NCBI RefSeq assembly: GCF_014197855.1
Contig: NZ_JACIGJ010000012.1
Location: 1-64,000, forward strand
Length of the DNA stretch: 64,000 nt
DNA from: Roseospira marina
GTDB taxonomy: Bacteria > Pseudomonadota > Alphaproteobacteria > Rhodospirillales > Rhodospirillaceae
Direction: 5' to 3'
The notes under the pieces: model-generated
Database searches by the model: none
What the model was told of the DNA's origin: nothing
The model's input: only the letters and a program-made list of their open reading frames with translations
Translations under genes and position numbers: made by a program
Shown: positions 25,063 to 33,431 of the stretch, one piece after another
Layout: every line of letters starts with the position of its first letter
Numbering within the stretch: the stretch's first letter is position 1

Positions 25063-25542
25063 ATGACAGTCCCCTCCAGCACGCCCCCTGCCCTCAATAA
25101 TGAAGACACCGCACCCGAACAGAGGACCGAGGTCGAATATGTGTTGGACGAACAGGTCGGATTTCTCCTGCGCAAGGCCCAGCAACGCCACCTCAGCCTG
25201 TTCGCGTCCCACATCCAGCCGGACCTGACCGCGATGCAGTTTGCCGCCCTCGCCAAACTGGACGAAGTCGGCCCCTGCTCCCAGAACGCCCTCGGCCGAC
25301 TGACCGCCATGGACGTCGCCACCATCAAGGGCGTCGTCACCCGGCTGAAGGCGCGCGGCCTGATCGAAAAGGGGCCGGCGCCCGATGACCGGCGGCTGCA
25401 CCTGATTGCCCTGACCCCCGCCGGCCGCGAAGCCGTGGCGCAGGCGCTGCCCCTGGCCCGGGACATCACGCAGCGGACCCTGGCCCCGCTCGCGCCCGAG
25501 GATCAGGCAACCCTGGTCGATCTGCTGCGCCAGATCACCTGA
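25063..25542 (+). CDS. nicR: MarR-family regulator, NicR/BpsR-like
   Basis: The 159-residue winged-helix protein includes EQVGFLLRKAQQRHL, MQFAALAKLDEVGPCSQNALGRLTAMDVATIKGVV as helix-turn-helix, and the wing DDRRLHLIALTPAG. The EQVGxLLRKAxQRH opening and GPCSQ...DxATIKGVV core are like NicR of Pseudomonas and BpsR of Bordetella. Those are repressors of nicotinate catabolism released by 6-hydroxynicotinate. ATG 25063 is preceded by AAGGA. Its divergence from the enamidase operon makes it the probable repressor of that operon. Confidence 0.85.
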   Translation: MTVPSSTPPALNNEDTAPEQRTEVEYVLDEQVGFLLRKAQQRHLSLFASHIQPDLTAMQFAALAKLDEVGPCSQNALGRLTAMDVATIKGVVTRLKARGLIEKGPAPDDRRLHLIALTPAGREAVAQALPLARDITQRTLAPLAPEDQATLVDLLRQIT

Positions 25543-25623
25543 CTCACGCGCCGGCCGGACGCACCAAGCGCCCACACCGGGCGTCCGAGGGGCGCCCGCC
25601 GGATACGCATCAGACGCCGCCCA

Positions 25624-25824
25624 TCACGGCCGCTTGAGGTCGAGGGTGACCTTGACGGTGCCGATGGCGGCCACGAAGCAGCCGAGCCCGGCCAGGGCGG
25701 CGATCACCCCGCCCAGCGCCCCGTCGAGCATCCCCAGCACGGTCACCGCCTGCCAGGCCTGAAACAGGCCCAACAGGGCGAACACCAGGGCAACGGCGAA
25801 GAACGAGAGGCGAATGGCGATCAT
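25624..25824 (-). CDS. Small two-helix membrane protein
   Basis: The 66-residue protein starts MIAIRLSFF and has two hydrophobic helices (about 5-28 and 34-55) ending in a charged KVTLDLKRP tail. It lies downstream of the M48 protease gene on the same strand, separated by about 240 bases. The start is the ATG at 25824; the longer frame above it is a shadow. No family recognised. Confidence 0.55.
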   Translation of the reverse strand: MIAIRLSFFAVALVFALLGLFQAWQAVTVLGMLDGALGGVIAALAGLGCFVAAIGTVKVTLDLKRP

Positions 25825-26066
25825 GGCGGTATCTGCGTGGCCGATGGGATGGACGCCAACCCCCGAAGGGCCCGGCACAAAGGACAGGGACGCGGAACCG
25901 CGTGGGACAGGGACGCGGACCCACGTGAACGGACCGGCCGAGGGTAACGCCAACCCACCGCCGTCCAGCAAGGCTGGCCCGCGTGCCACGTGGCGCGACA
26001 CGCCCGGCCGCGCCTTATGGCGCAACACGTGCAACCGCGATGCGCCGCGCGCATCGCCGCGTGGCC

Positions 26067-27458
26067 TCAGTCCGCCGCGTCGCGCCGCCGCTCCGCCTCC
26101 ACCCGGATATCCTGGAGCCGCAGCCACGTCGGCGAACCGCGCTTCAACTGCGTTTCGGCGCGGCCGACATGGAACAGCGCGCGCGGATAGTCGCCCGTCC
26201 GCAACGCGGTCTCCGCCATGGCGTAATCCGCCATCGCGGTATCGCCCGCCTGCCCGTAAGCCTGGGCCAGCAACCGCCACGCCAGACCGTTGTCGGCGTC
26301 CCGCGTCAGGGCGTTGCGCAGGTTGTCCTGGGCCGGCTCCAGCAGGGTCGGATCACCGCTCTCAATCTGGGCATGCGCCAGGGACACCCGCAGCAGCGGC
26401 GCGTCCGGCAGCAGGGCCACCGCCCGTTCGTACGCCGCCAGGGACTCCGTCACCCGGCTGTTCTCGAACAGCATCTGGCCCTTTAATTCCTGGAAGTAGG
26501 GATTGTTCGGCTCATCGGCAATGAGCCCGTCGATGAGGGCCAGCGCCGGCTCCAACTCCACTGCACGGTAATGCGCGATGGCCTGCGCGTAGCGGCCGGG
26601 GATGTCATCGCGCCCCTGGTACATCCGCAGCGCCTCGCCGGGCGGACGCAGGAATGCGTTCAGCTTGGCCAGCATGCGGGCGTGCAGGTCCGCCCACCCC
26701 GGCGGGATGCGGCGGCTGGACTGGGCCGTTGCGTTCACGTGGTTCTCGACCGACAGGATACGGTCGCGGGTCAGCGGGTGGGTGCGCAGATAGGGGTCCT
26801 GCATCTCCGGCGTCAAGGCGTCCTGGGTTTCCAGCTCATGCATGAAGGCCAGAAGCCCGGTCGCCGGCAGGTTTTCCCGATCCAGCGCCTTGAGCGCAAA
26901 GGCGTCGGCCGAGGACTCCTGTGTACGGCTGTACGCCATGAAGTTTCGGATCGCAGCTCCCTGCGCGACGGACCCCAGCGCCAGCCCGAGATCCGGCCGA
27001 CCGACCAGCGCGCCCGCCGCCGTGCCCAGCAGGGTCGCCACCAGAGAGGTCGTACTCAGGTTCTCCAGGCTGTCGCCGAGGCGCACGTGATGGCCGCCCG
27101 CAATGTGCCCGATTTCGTGCGCGATCACCCCGATCAGTTCCTCGGGTTTCTCGGTCCGCAGAATCAGCCCGGTGAACAGGTACATGCGGTTGCCGGTCGC
27201 CACAAAGGCGTTCAGCCGGGAATCGTTGAGCAACCGGATGGTGACCGACTCCGGCGCAATGCCCGCCCCGCGCAACAGTGGCGCGGCGTAGGCGCGGATG
27301 ATAGTTTCGATTTCCGCGTCGCGGATGAGGCTCTGCGCCCGGGCCGCCCCAACCGGGGCTAGCGCGAGCACCAGCGTCACCGCCACCGCGACGACCATGG
27401 ACCGTAGAACCCTCGGCCGCACGAGCACCGTTCGCGCAGCCATCGACAGCTTAGGCAT
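26067..27458 (-). CDS. Periplasmic M48 metalloprotease with TPR domain (BepA/YfgC-like)
   Basis: The protein has about 463 residues. A signal peptide (about 1-41, ending GAARAQ) precedes an M48 protease domain with HEIGH (114-118), GGHHVRLG and a third-ligand region SRTQESSADAFAL. The C-terminal half has TPR-like helical repeats (for example AIAHYRAVELEPALALIDGL, AYERAVALLPDAPLL). BepA-type proteins monitor outer-membrane protein and LptD assembly in the periplasm. ATG 27458 is chosen over a start 25 codons further upstream because it gives a normal signal sequence. It is divergent from the transferase-like lipoprotein gene. Confidence 0.9.
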   Translation of the reverse strand: MPKLSMAARTVLVRPRVLRSMVVAVAVTLVLALAPVGAARAQSLIRDAEIETIIRAYAAPLLRGAGIAPESVTIRLLNDSRLNAFVATGNRMYLFTGLILRTEKPEELIGVIAHEIGHIAGGHHVRLGDSLENLSTTSLVATLLGTAAGALVGRPDLGLALGSVAQGAAIRNFMAYSRTQESSADAFALKALDRENLPATGLLAFMHELETQDALTPEMQDPYLRTHPLTRDRILSVENHVNATAQSSRRIPPGWADLHARMLAKLNAFLRPPGEALRMYQGRDDIPGRYAQAIAHYRAVELEPALALIDGLIADEPNNPYFQELKGQMLFENSRVTESLAAYERAVALLPDAPLLRVSLAHAQIESGDPTLLEPAQDNLRNALTRDADNGLAWRLLAQAYGQAGDTAMADYAMAETALRTGDYPRALFHVGRAETQLKRGSPTWLRLQDIRVEAERRRDAAD

Positions 27459-27645
27459 AGTCAGGACCCGGATGCGCGCCACCACCGCTTCTCCTTCCGC
27501 CGTCCGCACCGTCGCGGCCTCCACCGACGACACGCGCCGACCGGACGCCCGCCACGCACGGTCCCCTGACGGTAGTCACTCCCCCCAAGAGCGTCAACGC
27601 GCCACCGGCCTGCGCCAGCAGGGCGCCACCGGCTTACCCCGTCGG

Positions 27646-28959
27646 GTGGTGCGCGGTCTCGCGCTCGCCGGCGTGCTGGCCCTGGCCGCCTGCGGCCCGC
27701 AGCGCCAGCCCGGCGTTGTGGGCTACGTGGAGGGGTTCAGCGGCGCTATCGTCACCGACGAACCCCGGGCCGCCTTGGTCGCCCGCGACGTGCTCTCGGC
27801 CGGGGGCACCGCCGCTGACGCCGCCGTGGCCCTGAGCCTCGCCCTGACCGTCACGCTGCCGTCCTCGGCCGGTCTGGGCGGCGGCGGCGTCTGTCTGGTC
27901 GTGGACCGCGACGCCGAGAACGACCTGCGTGTGGAAGCCCTCGACTTCCTGCCCAATGCGCCCGCCGGACCGCCCGGTCCCGAAGGCGCCGTAGCCGTGC
28001 CCGCCATGCCGCGCGGCCTGTACGCGCTGCACGCGCGCGCCGGCGTGCTGCGCTGGGAAAGCCTCGTCATTCCGGCCGAGACCCTGGCCCGTGCCGGTTT
28101 CCCGGCCTCCCGTGCCCTGGCGAGCGAAGTCCAGGCGGTCGGCGGCGCGCCGCCCGGCATGCTGCGCGGGGGCGGGGCCTCCCTTGGAGAGGGTCAGCGC
28201 CTGCAGAACCTGGACCTTGCACGGGCGCTCGGACAGGTGCGCGTCGGCCCCGGCGAGTTCCATGCCGGTGCCATCGCGCGCGAAATGACCGCCGCCGCCG
28301 GACAGCAGGGCCACACCCTGACCGCCGAGGCCGTGCGCGACTGGCGACCGGTCTGGCGACCGGTTCTGCGGCGCGACTACGGTTCCCACATCGATGCCTT
28401 TGCGCCCGTGCCCGACAGCGCGGCCGGCCTTGCCGATGCCTGGGCCGCCATGGACGACCCCGACGACCGCCCGGACGGCCCCGGCGGCGCGCTCGCCCCG
28501 CTGCCCGACCTGTCCGAAAGCCAGCGCGGACGCGGCGCCACCGCGTTCGCCGTCGCCGACAGCTACGGCGGCGCCGTCACCTGCGCGCTGACTCTGAACC
28601 GGCCCTTCGGCACCGGCCAACCGCTCGCCGGCCTGGGCTTCCCCCTGGTTCCGCTGCCCGACGCCCGCAGCCCGGACCTCGCGCTGATGACGCGGGTCAA
28701 CGCGAACAGCAAGGTGATCCTGGGCGCCGTGGCGGCGGCCGGCGGCGCCGCCCGGGATGCGGCCCTTCAGGCCGGCCTTCCGGCGCTCAAGGGCGACGTC
28801 GGCGCGCGCGAGGCCGTGGCCGACGTTCGCGCCGGCGGACTCGGTCGGGCGCTGGTCAACGTCATCGACTGCCCGGACGGGCTGCCCCGCGCGCCCGAGT
28901 CGTGTTCCGTAGCCGTGGACCCACGCGGCGCCGGTCTGGCGCTGCGCGTGGGCGACTGA
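27646..28959 (+). CDS. Gamma-glutamyltransferase-like lipoprotein, nucleophile apparently lost
   Basis: The protein has about 437 residues from GTG 27646 and a lipobox VLALAACG. It follows the Ntn-hydrolase gamma-glutamyltransferase plan: LSAGGTAADAAVALSLALTV, SSAGLGGGGVCLVV, GLYALHARAG and the small-subunit strand GATAFAVADSYGGAVTCALTLNR. Active enzymes have T-T-H-x-S-V-V-D at the autoprocessing site with the first Thr as nucleophile. Here the aligned residues are A-T-A-F-A-V-A-D. It is also shorter than the usual ~580 residues. It probably neither self-cleaves nor catalyses. The start is uncertain because the frame is open far upstream with no good ribosome site. Confidence 0.75.
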   Translation: MVRGLALAGVLALAACGPQRQPGVVGYVEGFSGAIVTDEPRAALVARDVLSAGGTAADAAVALSLALTVTLPSSAGLGGGGVCLVVDRDAENDLRVEALDFLPNAPAGPPGPEGAVAVPAMPRGLYALHARAGVLRWESLVIPAETLARAGFPASRALASEVQAVGGAPPGMLRGGGASLGEGQRLQNLDLARALGQVRVGPGEFHAGAIAREMTAAAGQQGHTLTAEAVRDWRPVWRPVLRRDYGSHIDAFAPVPDSAAGLADAWAAMDDPDDRPDGPGGALAPLPDLSESQRGRGATAFAVADSYGGAVTCALTLNRPFGTGQPLAGLGFPLVPLPDARSPDLALMTRVNANSKVILGAVAAAGGAARDAALQAGLPALKGDVGAREAVADVRAGGLGRALVNVIDCPDGLPRAPESCSVAVDPRGAGLALRVGD

Positions 28960-29019
28960 CCCACACCGTCCCTCCCCCTCCCGTTTTCCAGTCCTTCCCT
29001 TCCATTGGAGACCCGACCG

Positions 29020-30180
29020 ATGTCCCTTAAAGTCGCCGAGCGCGCCCTGGTGCCGCCCTTCATCGTCATGGACGTGATGAGCGCGGCGGCGGCCCGCGAG
29101 GCGACCGGCGAGCGGGTTCTGCACCTGGAGGTTGGCCAGCCCTCCACCGGCCTGCCGAGCGCGGCGGCGGCCCGTCTGGCCGACCGGATCGCGACCGAAC
29201 GCCTGGGCTACACCGTCGCCCTGGGCCTGCCGATCCTGCGGGAGCGCATTGCGCGCTATTATCAGGAAGCCCACGGCACCACGGTGTCGCCCGACCGCAT
29301 CCTGGTTACCACCGGGTCGTCGGCGGCGTTCCAACTGGCGTTTCTCGCCGCCTTCGCCCCCGGAGACCGGGTCGGCGTGGCCGCGCCCGGGTATCCCGCC
29401 TACCGCCATATTCTGAAGGCGCTGGGTGTGGAGCCGGTGACCCTGCCGGTCGGACCGGACAGCCGCTATCAGCCCACCGTGGCCGTGCTGGAAGCCAGCG
29501 GCGAGCGGCTGGACGGCCTGATCCTCGCCAGCCCCTCCAACCCCACCGGGACCGTGATCCCGCCGGAGGACCTGCGCGCGCTGACCGCATGGTGCGACGA
29601 TCGGGGCGTGCGGCTGATTTCCGACGAGATCTATCACGGCATCGTCTATGGCGAGCCGGCGCTGTCCGCCGCCGGGCTGACGCCCAACGCGCTCGTCATC
29701 AACAGCTTTTCGAAGTACTACGCCATGACCGGGTGGCGCCTGGGCTGGATGGTCGCGCCGCCCGACATGATCCGGCCGTTGGAATGTCTGGCGCAGAACA
29801 TGTTCATCTCGGCGCCGACGCTGTCCCAGTATGCCGGCCTGTACGCCATGGACTGCATCGAGGAGTTGGAGGCCAACGTGGCCCGCTACGCCGCCAACCG
29901 CGCGCTGCTGCTGAAGACGTTGCCCAAGGCCGGCTTCGACCGGCTGGCCCCGGCGGATGGTGCGTTCTACCTCTACGCCGACGTGTCGCGTCTGACCAAC
30001 GACAGCGCCGATTTCTGCGCGCGCATGTTGCGCGAGACCGGTGTGGCGGCCACCCCGGGGCTTGATTTCGACGCCGAGCAGGGGCACCGCTTCGTCCGCT
30101 TCTCCTTCGCCGGTGCGACCGACGATATGGAGGAAGCGGCGGACCGGCTCACGGCCTGGATGGGGCGCATCGGCGCCTAG
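29020..30180 (+). CDS. Class I/II aminotransferase (PLP)
   Basis: The 386-residue fold-type I enzyme has the aspartate-aminotransferase pattern: GQPSTGLP, GYTVALGLP, SPSNPTGT, SDEIYHGIVYG and PLP lysine K232 in NSFSKYYAMTGWRLG. GGAG lies 9 bases before ATG 29020. The substrate amino acid cannot be told from sequence. It ends at a strong hairpin (30181-30237) and is followed by an ACT-domain gene. Confidence 0.9.
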   Translation: MSLKVAERALVPPFIVMDVMSAAAAREATGERVLHLEVGQPSTGLPSAAAARLADRIATERLGYTVALGLPILRERIARYYQEAHGTTVSPDRILVTTGSSAAFQLAFLAAFAPGDRVGVAAPGYPAYRHILKALGVEPVTLPVGPDSRYQPTVAVLEASGERLDGLILASPSNPTGTVIPPEDLRALTAWCDDRGVRLISDEIYHGIVYGEPALSAAGLTPNALVINSFSKYYAMTGWRLGWMVAPPDMIRPLECLAQNMFISAPTLSQYAGLYAMDCIEELEANVARYAANRALLLKTLPKAGFDRLAPADGAFYLYADVSRLTNDSADFCARMLRETGVAATPGLDFDAEQGHRFVRFSFAGATDDMEEAADRLTAWMGRIGA

Positions 30181-30237
30181 AGCCGATCGGGCCAAAACGG
30201 GGCGCAAACCGCGCCCGTTTTGGCGCATGAATCGGCT
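30181..30237 (+). terminator. Terminator after the aminotransferase gene
   Basis: The core stem CCAAAACGGG.. (from 30192) pairs with ..CCCGTTTTGG (to 30222). It is nested in outer arms AGCCGAT (30181-30187) and ATCGGCT (30231-30237). The T-run lies inside the descending arm. Confidence 0.65.
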
Positions 30238-30297
30238 CTGCACGCAACGACGGAGAGCCGATCCCGGGAGACAACGGATCTGACAGGAGGGTACGTC

Positions 30298-30819
30298 ATG
30301 CCGCACAGCCTGCATGTTCAGGTGTTCTGTTCCGACCGCACGGGCCTGGTGGCGGGCCTGACCGGCGCGCTGTTCGACCTGGGGGCCAACCTGGGCGACG
30401 CGCGGTTCGCGGTGCTTGGCCAGGGCGCGGAGTTCTCCGCCGTGGTCACGGTGCCCGACGAAACCGACGCCGGGCAGCTCCGCGACGCGCTGGCCGGCAC
30501 GCCCGAGGCCGAGGGCGCCGAGGTCACGGTGACCCCCTACGACGCCTGGGCCGGCGGGCCGGGCGGCTCGACCATCACGCACCGGGTGTTCGTCTCCGGC
30601 GGGGACCGCCCCGGTCTGGTGACGCGGATGGCCGAGGTGTTCGGCGACTTCGAGGCCAATATCGCCACCCTGAACGCCCAGCAGATGCCCCACGACCCGA
30701 GCCAATACCTGATCCGGTTCGCGGTGGCCATTCCGCCGGAGCGCACCGCCGCGTGCCTCGCCACCATCTCCAACACGGCGGAATCGCTCGGCCTGGGCTT
30801 CCGGGTCGAAACGGCGTAG
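30298..30819 (+). CDS. Double ACT-domain protein (GcvR-like)
   Basis: The 173-residue protein contains two ACT domains: VQVFCSDRTGLVAGLTGALFDLGANLGDAR and VFVSGGDRPGLVTRMAEVFGDFEANIATLN. A strong GGAGGG ribosome site precedes ATG 30298. GcvR-like proteins bind amino acids and modulate regulators of glycine cleavage or amino-acid metabolism. It has no DNA-binding or catalytic domain. The partner is not evident nearby. Confidence 0.85.
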   Translation: MPHSLHVQVFCSDRTGLVAGLTGALFDLGANLGDARFAVLGQGAEFSAVVTVPDETDAGQLRDALAGTPEAEGAEVTVTPYDAWAGGPGGSTITHRVFVSGGDRPGLVTRMAEVFGDFEANIATLNAQQMPHDPSQYLIRFAVAIPPERTAACLATISNTAESLGLGFRVETA

Positions 30820-30849
30820 GTCTCGGCCTTCCACCCGGGACACGCGGTG

Positions 30850-32181
30850 TCAGGAGGCGGGCGGCGTCGGCCCATGGTCGAGACTCTGCGACAGATGCGC
30901 CAGCAGCGCCGCACGATCGGGCGCGTAGCCCTCCGCCAGCCACCAGTCACGCAACGCCGCCAAGGCATCGCCGACCGCCGGGCCGCGCGGCACCCCCGCC
31001 GCCACGAGGTCATGCCCGCTGAGGGGAAACGGCGGTGCCTCGCACGCGCCCGCCGCCTCCAACAGCGTCCTCCAGTCCCGCGAGCGGTCCGAATCGGTGT
31101 GACCCCGGGCATCGCGCTCGGCGGCCCAATCCAACAAACAGAGGTCCCGGAACAGGGCCGGGCCGAGCCGGTCCAGCCGACGGCGCCGGTCCGCGTCATT
31201 AAGATCCGAACGCGGGTGCTCCGCGGCGGATGTGCGCAGAATGCCGGTCAGACGACGGCTCTCGGCCCGTGACAGCCGGAGGCGCGCGGCCAGATCCTCG
31301 GCCGACGTCGCGGCGGGGTCCACCACCGCCCCCAGCCGACGCAGCGGGTCCGGCGCGACGCCCGGCGCGACCACGCCCCGGGTCTCCAGGAACGCCAGCA
31401 TGCGCAGGGTGCCGAACCGGAACGCCTCCGGCAGCACATGATCCAGCAGCCCGACGCCCCGCATCAGCAGGAGCGCGGCGGCCGGATCGGGCGCGGCCAG
31501 GATCTTCAAGAGCTCGGTGCGGACGCGCTCGGCCGACAGGTCCCGCACGGTATGCGCCAGGATGTGGCAGGCCGCCATGGCGTCCGTGTCCGGGCCCACC
31601 TGCCCGTAGTAGGCCTGGAACCGGACGAAACGCAGCATGCGCAGGGCGTCCTCGCGGATGCGGTCCAGCGCCCGCCCCACGAACCGGACCCGCCCGGCGG
31701 CCAGATCCACCATGCCGTCGAAATAGTCGTAGACCGCCCCCTCCGGCGTCGCGGACAGGGCGTTGATGGTGAAGTCACGCCGGGCCGCGTCCGCCAGCCA
31801 GTCCGTGGTGAACGCGACCTCGGCGTGTCGGCCGTCGCAGGCGACATCGCGGCGGAGGGTGGTCACCTCGAACGGCGTCTCGTCCACGACCGCCAACACC
31901 GTGCCGTGCGCCACGCCGCGCGCCCAGGGCACGGTCCGCAGGTCGGCGCGCTCCAGCAGCGCCAGAACGGTCTCCGGCGGGTCCGGCGTGGCGAGATCGA
32001 CATCCTTCACCGGGCGCCGCAGCAGGCCGTCGCGCACACAGCCGCCGACCAGACGCACCTCGGTCCCGTCCGCGCGCAGGGCCGCGACCAGCCGGGTCAG
32101 GGCCGGGTCGGTCAGCCAGGGGTCCGCCGAGAGCTGCCCGACCGGGCCCCGCTGGCTCAAATGGCTCCAGTCGCGTGTCAT
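30850..32181 (-). CDS. cca: CCA tRNA nucleotidyltransferase
   Basis: The 443-residue class II nucleotidyltransferase has an N-terminal head LVGGCVRDGLLRRPVKDVDLAT with the DxD metal pair, a VTTLRRDVACDGRHAEVAFT motif, RRDFTINAL, and RIREDALRMLRFVRF as the RNA/nucleotide-binding motif. It adds or repairs the 3' CCA of tRNAs. It is the last gene of an operon DUF1285 - Nudix - DUF6111 - cca, a frequent alphaproteobacterial order. A 15-bp tandem repeat lies in its leader. Confidence 0.93.
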   Translation of the reverse strand: MTRDWSHLSQRGPVGQLSADPWLTDPALTRLVAALRADGTEVRLVGGCVRDGLLRRPVKDVDLATPDPPETVLALLERADLRTVPWARGVAHGTVLAVVDETPFEVTTLRRDVACDGRHAEVAFTTDWLADAARRDFTINALSATPEGAVYDYFDGMVDLAAGRVRFVGRALDRIREDALRMLRFVRFQAYYGQVGPDTDAMAACHILAHTVRDLSAERVRTELLKILAAPDPAAALLLMRGVGLLDHVLPEAFRFGTLRMLAFLETRGVVAPGVAPDPLRRLGAVVDPAATSAEDLAARLRLSRAESRRLTGILRTSAAEHPRSDLNDADRRRRLDRLGPALFRDLCLLDWAAERDARGHTDSDRSRDWRTLLEAAGACEAPPFPLSGHDLVAAGVPRGPAVGDALAALRDWWLAEGYAPDRAALLAHLSQSLDHGPTPPAS

Positions 32182-32220
32182 CTCCGTCCGGTTCCCGGCG
32201 TTCGGTCCACGCCCTCCTGG

Positions 32221-32295
32221 GGCGTCCTCTTGGGGGGCGTCCTCTCGGGGGGCGTCCTCTTGGGGGGCGTCCTCTCGGGGGGCGTCCCTTCGGGC
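32221..32295. repeat. 15-bp tandem repeat upstream of cca
   Basis: The unit GGCGTCCTCTYGGGG runs head to tail: four units in which the variable base alternates T, C, T, C (32221-32280), then a fifth degenerate unit GGCGTCCCTTCGGGC (32281-32295). It lies in the cca leader between the DUF6111 stop and the cca start. Copy number could vary by slippage. Confidence 0.9.
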
Positions 32296-32355
32296 CCTCG
32301 GGCGCGTCGTCTTGGCCCGGCCTCCGCAGGCGCCCCACGCCCAGGGCGCACAGCG

Positions 32356-32676
32356 TTACTCCGGGGCTGCGGGATCGGTACGGTGCCGCACTTCCCCCGG
32401 AATGATGCGGCCATCCTCGAACCGAGGCGGCACGTAAACCTCACCCGGAGCCCCCGTCTCCTGCGTCACGTACAGGGCCGTGGTCACCACCCCCGTCAGC
32501 ACCGCGCCCGCGATGACCAGCGTCGCCCAGGGAACGTCCCGGGCCAGCACCCGCGCAAGCCCTCCACCGTCACCCTGTCCCGCGCTTTGTCCGGCTTGGG
32601 AACGCAGCAGGATCCACCCCATGTACAACAGGCTGGGCGCCATCAGGGGCAGGATGATGGTCAGGAAGACGCGCAT
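32356..32676 (-). CDS. DUF6111-like small membrane protein
   Basis: The 106-residue protein has two hydrophobic helices, MRVFLTIILPLMAPSLLYMGW at the start and TLVIAGAVLTGVVTTALYV in the middle. Its tail reads YVPPRFEDGRIIPGEV, typical of the small membrane protein found next to Nudix/cca genes in alphaproteobacteria. Function unknown. Confidence 0.75.
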   Translation of the reverse strand: MRVFLTIILPLMAPSLLYMGWILLRSQAGQSAGQGDGGGLARVLARDVPWATLVIAGAVLTGVVTTALYVTQETGAPGEVYVPPRFEDGRIIPGEVRHRTDPAAPE

Positions 32677-32711
32677 GACAGATCGACCTCAGCGGAATCG
32701 GCGGATCGGAC

Positions 32712-33431
32712 TCAGGGCGCGGCGTCGGCCGGCGCGACCGGCGCCCCGTCCCCACCGGACAGGATGGCGTACAGGTTCATCAGAATGCCGGCCGTCGCCC
32801 CCCAGATGAAGTACTCCCCGTAGGGAATGGCGAAATACGGCCGGTGCTTGCCGTCCTTCTCCCGCACACCATGCCGATGATTGGCGGGATCCATCAGGAA
32901 GGCCAGCGGGACCTCGAAAATCGAGTCGACCTCGGTCGGGTCGGGGGTCAGCGCGACCGGCGGGGTGACGACCCCGACGAACGGCGTGACGCGAAAGCCG
33001 GTGACGGTGATGTAGTCGTCCAGGCGCCCGACCAGCTCAACCCGGTCCGGGGGCAGGGCGATCTCCTCCTCCGCCTCGCGCAGGGCGGCCGATTCGGGAC
33101 CGCTGTCGCCGGGATCGACGCGCCCACCGGGAAACGAAATCTGGCCGGGATGGTTAGCAAGATGGCGGGCGCGGCGCGTGAACAGCACGCCGGGACCGTC
33201 CGATCCCCCTTCGGGGTGGTCCAGAATCGGCACCAGAACCGCCGCCGGCCGGTGCGGCGCGGCCGGCCGATCCGCGAGGAACAGGCGCGATGCCTCCCCG
33301 CCCAGCAACTGCGCGATCGCCATGTCGGACCCGTGGCCAAGGCCGCCGCCGGCGGCCAGCCGCCGGATCAGATCGGCCCGGTCTAGTCCTCGTCCAGGGT
33401 TCCCAGACTGAAGAAGCGTTCCCTGCTCCAT
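32712..33431 (-). CDS. CoA pyrophosphatase (Nudix hydrolase, NudL-like)
   Basis: The 239-residue protein has the CoA-pyrophosphatase type Nudix box GGRVDPGDSGPESAALREAEEEIAL, preceded by the family UPF0035-like RRARHLANHPGQISFP. It hydrolyses CoA or acyl-CoA to 4'-phosphopantetheine and 3',5'-ADP. The start at 33431 overlaps the DUF1285 gene by about 49 bases; no better downstream start is present. Final Gly of the box is Ala here. Confidence 0.88.
   Translation of the reverse strand: MEQGTLLQSGNPGRGLDRADLIRRLAAGGGLGHGSDMAIAQLLGGEASRLFLADRPAAPHRPAAVLVPILDHPEGGSDGPGVLFTRRARHLANHPGQISFPGGRVDPGDSGPESAALREAEEEIALPPDRVELVGRLDDYITVTGFRVTPFVGVVTPPVALTPDPTEVDSIFEVPLAFLMDPANHRHGVREKDGKHRPYFAIPYGEYFIWGATAGILMNLYAILSGGDGAPVAPADAAP

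Noticed and set aside
27634-30843. 1069-codon minus-strand frame opposite the transferase-like, aminotransferase and ACT genes
   Set aside because: It spans three recognisable plus-strand genes and their gaps, and its sequence is low complexity.
32221-32295. CRISPR-like array or coding repeat (RPPRG peptide)
   Set aside because: Units are 15 bp with no spacers, and the peptide reading is in a frame without start or context.
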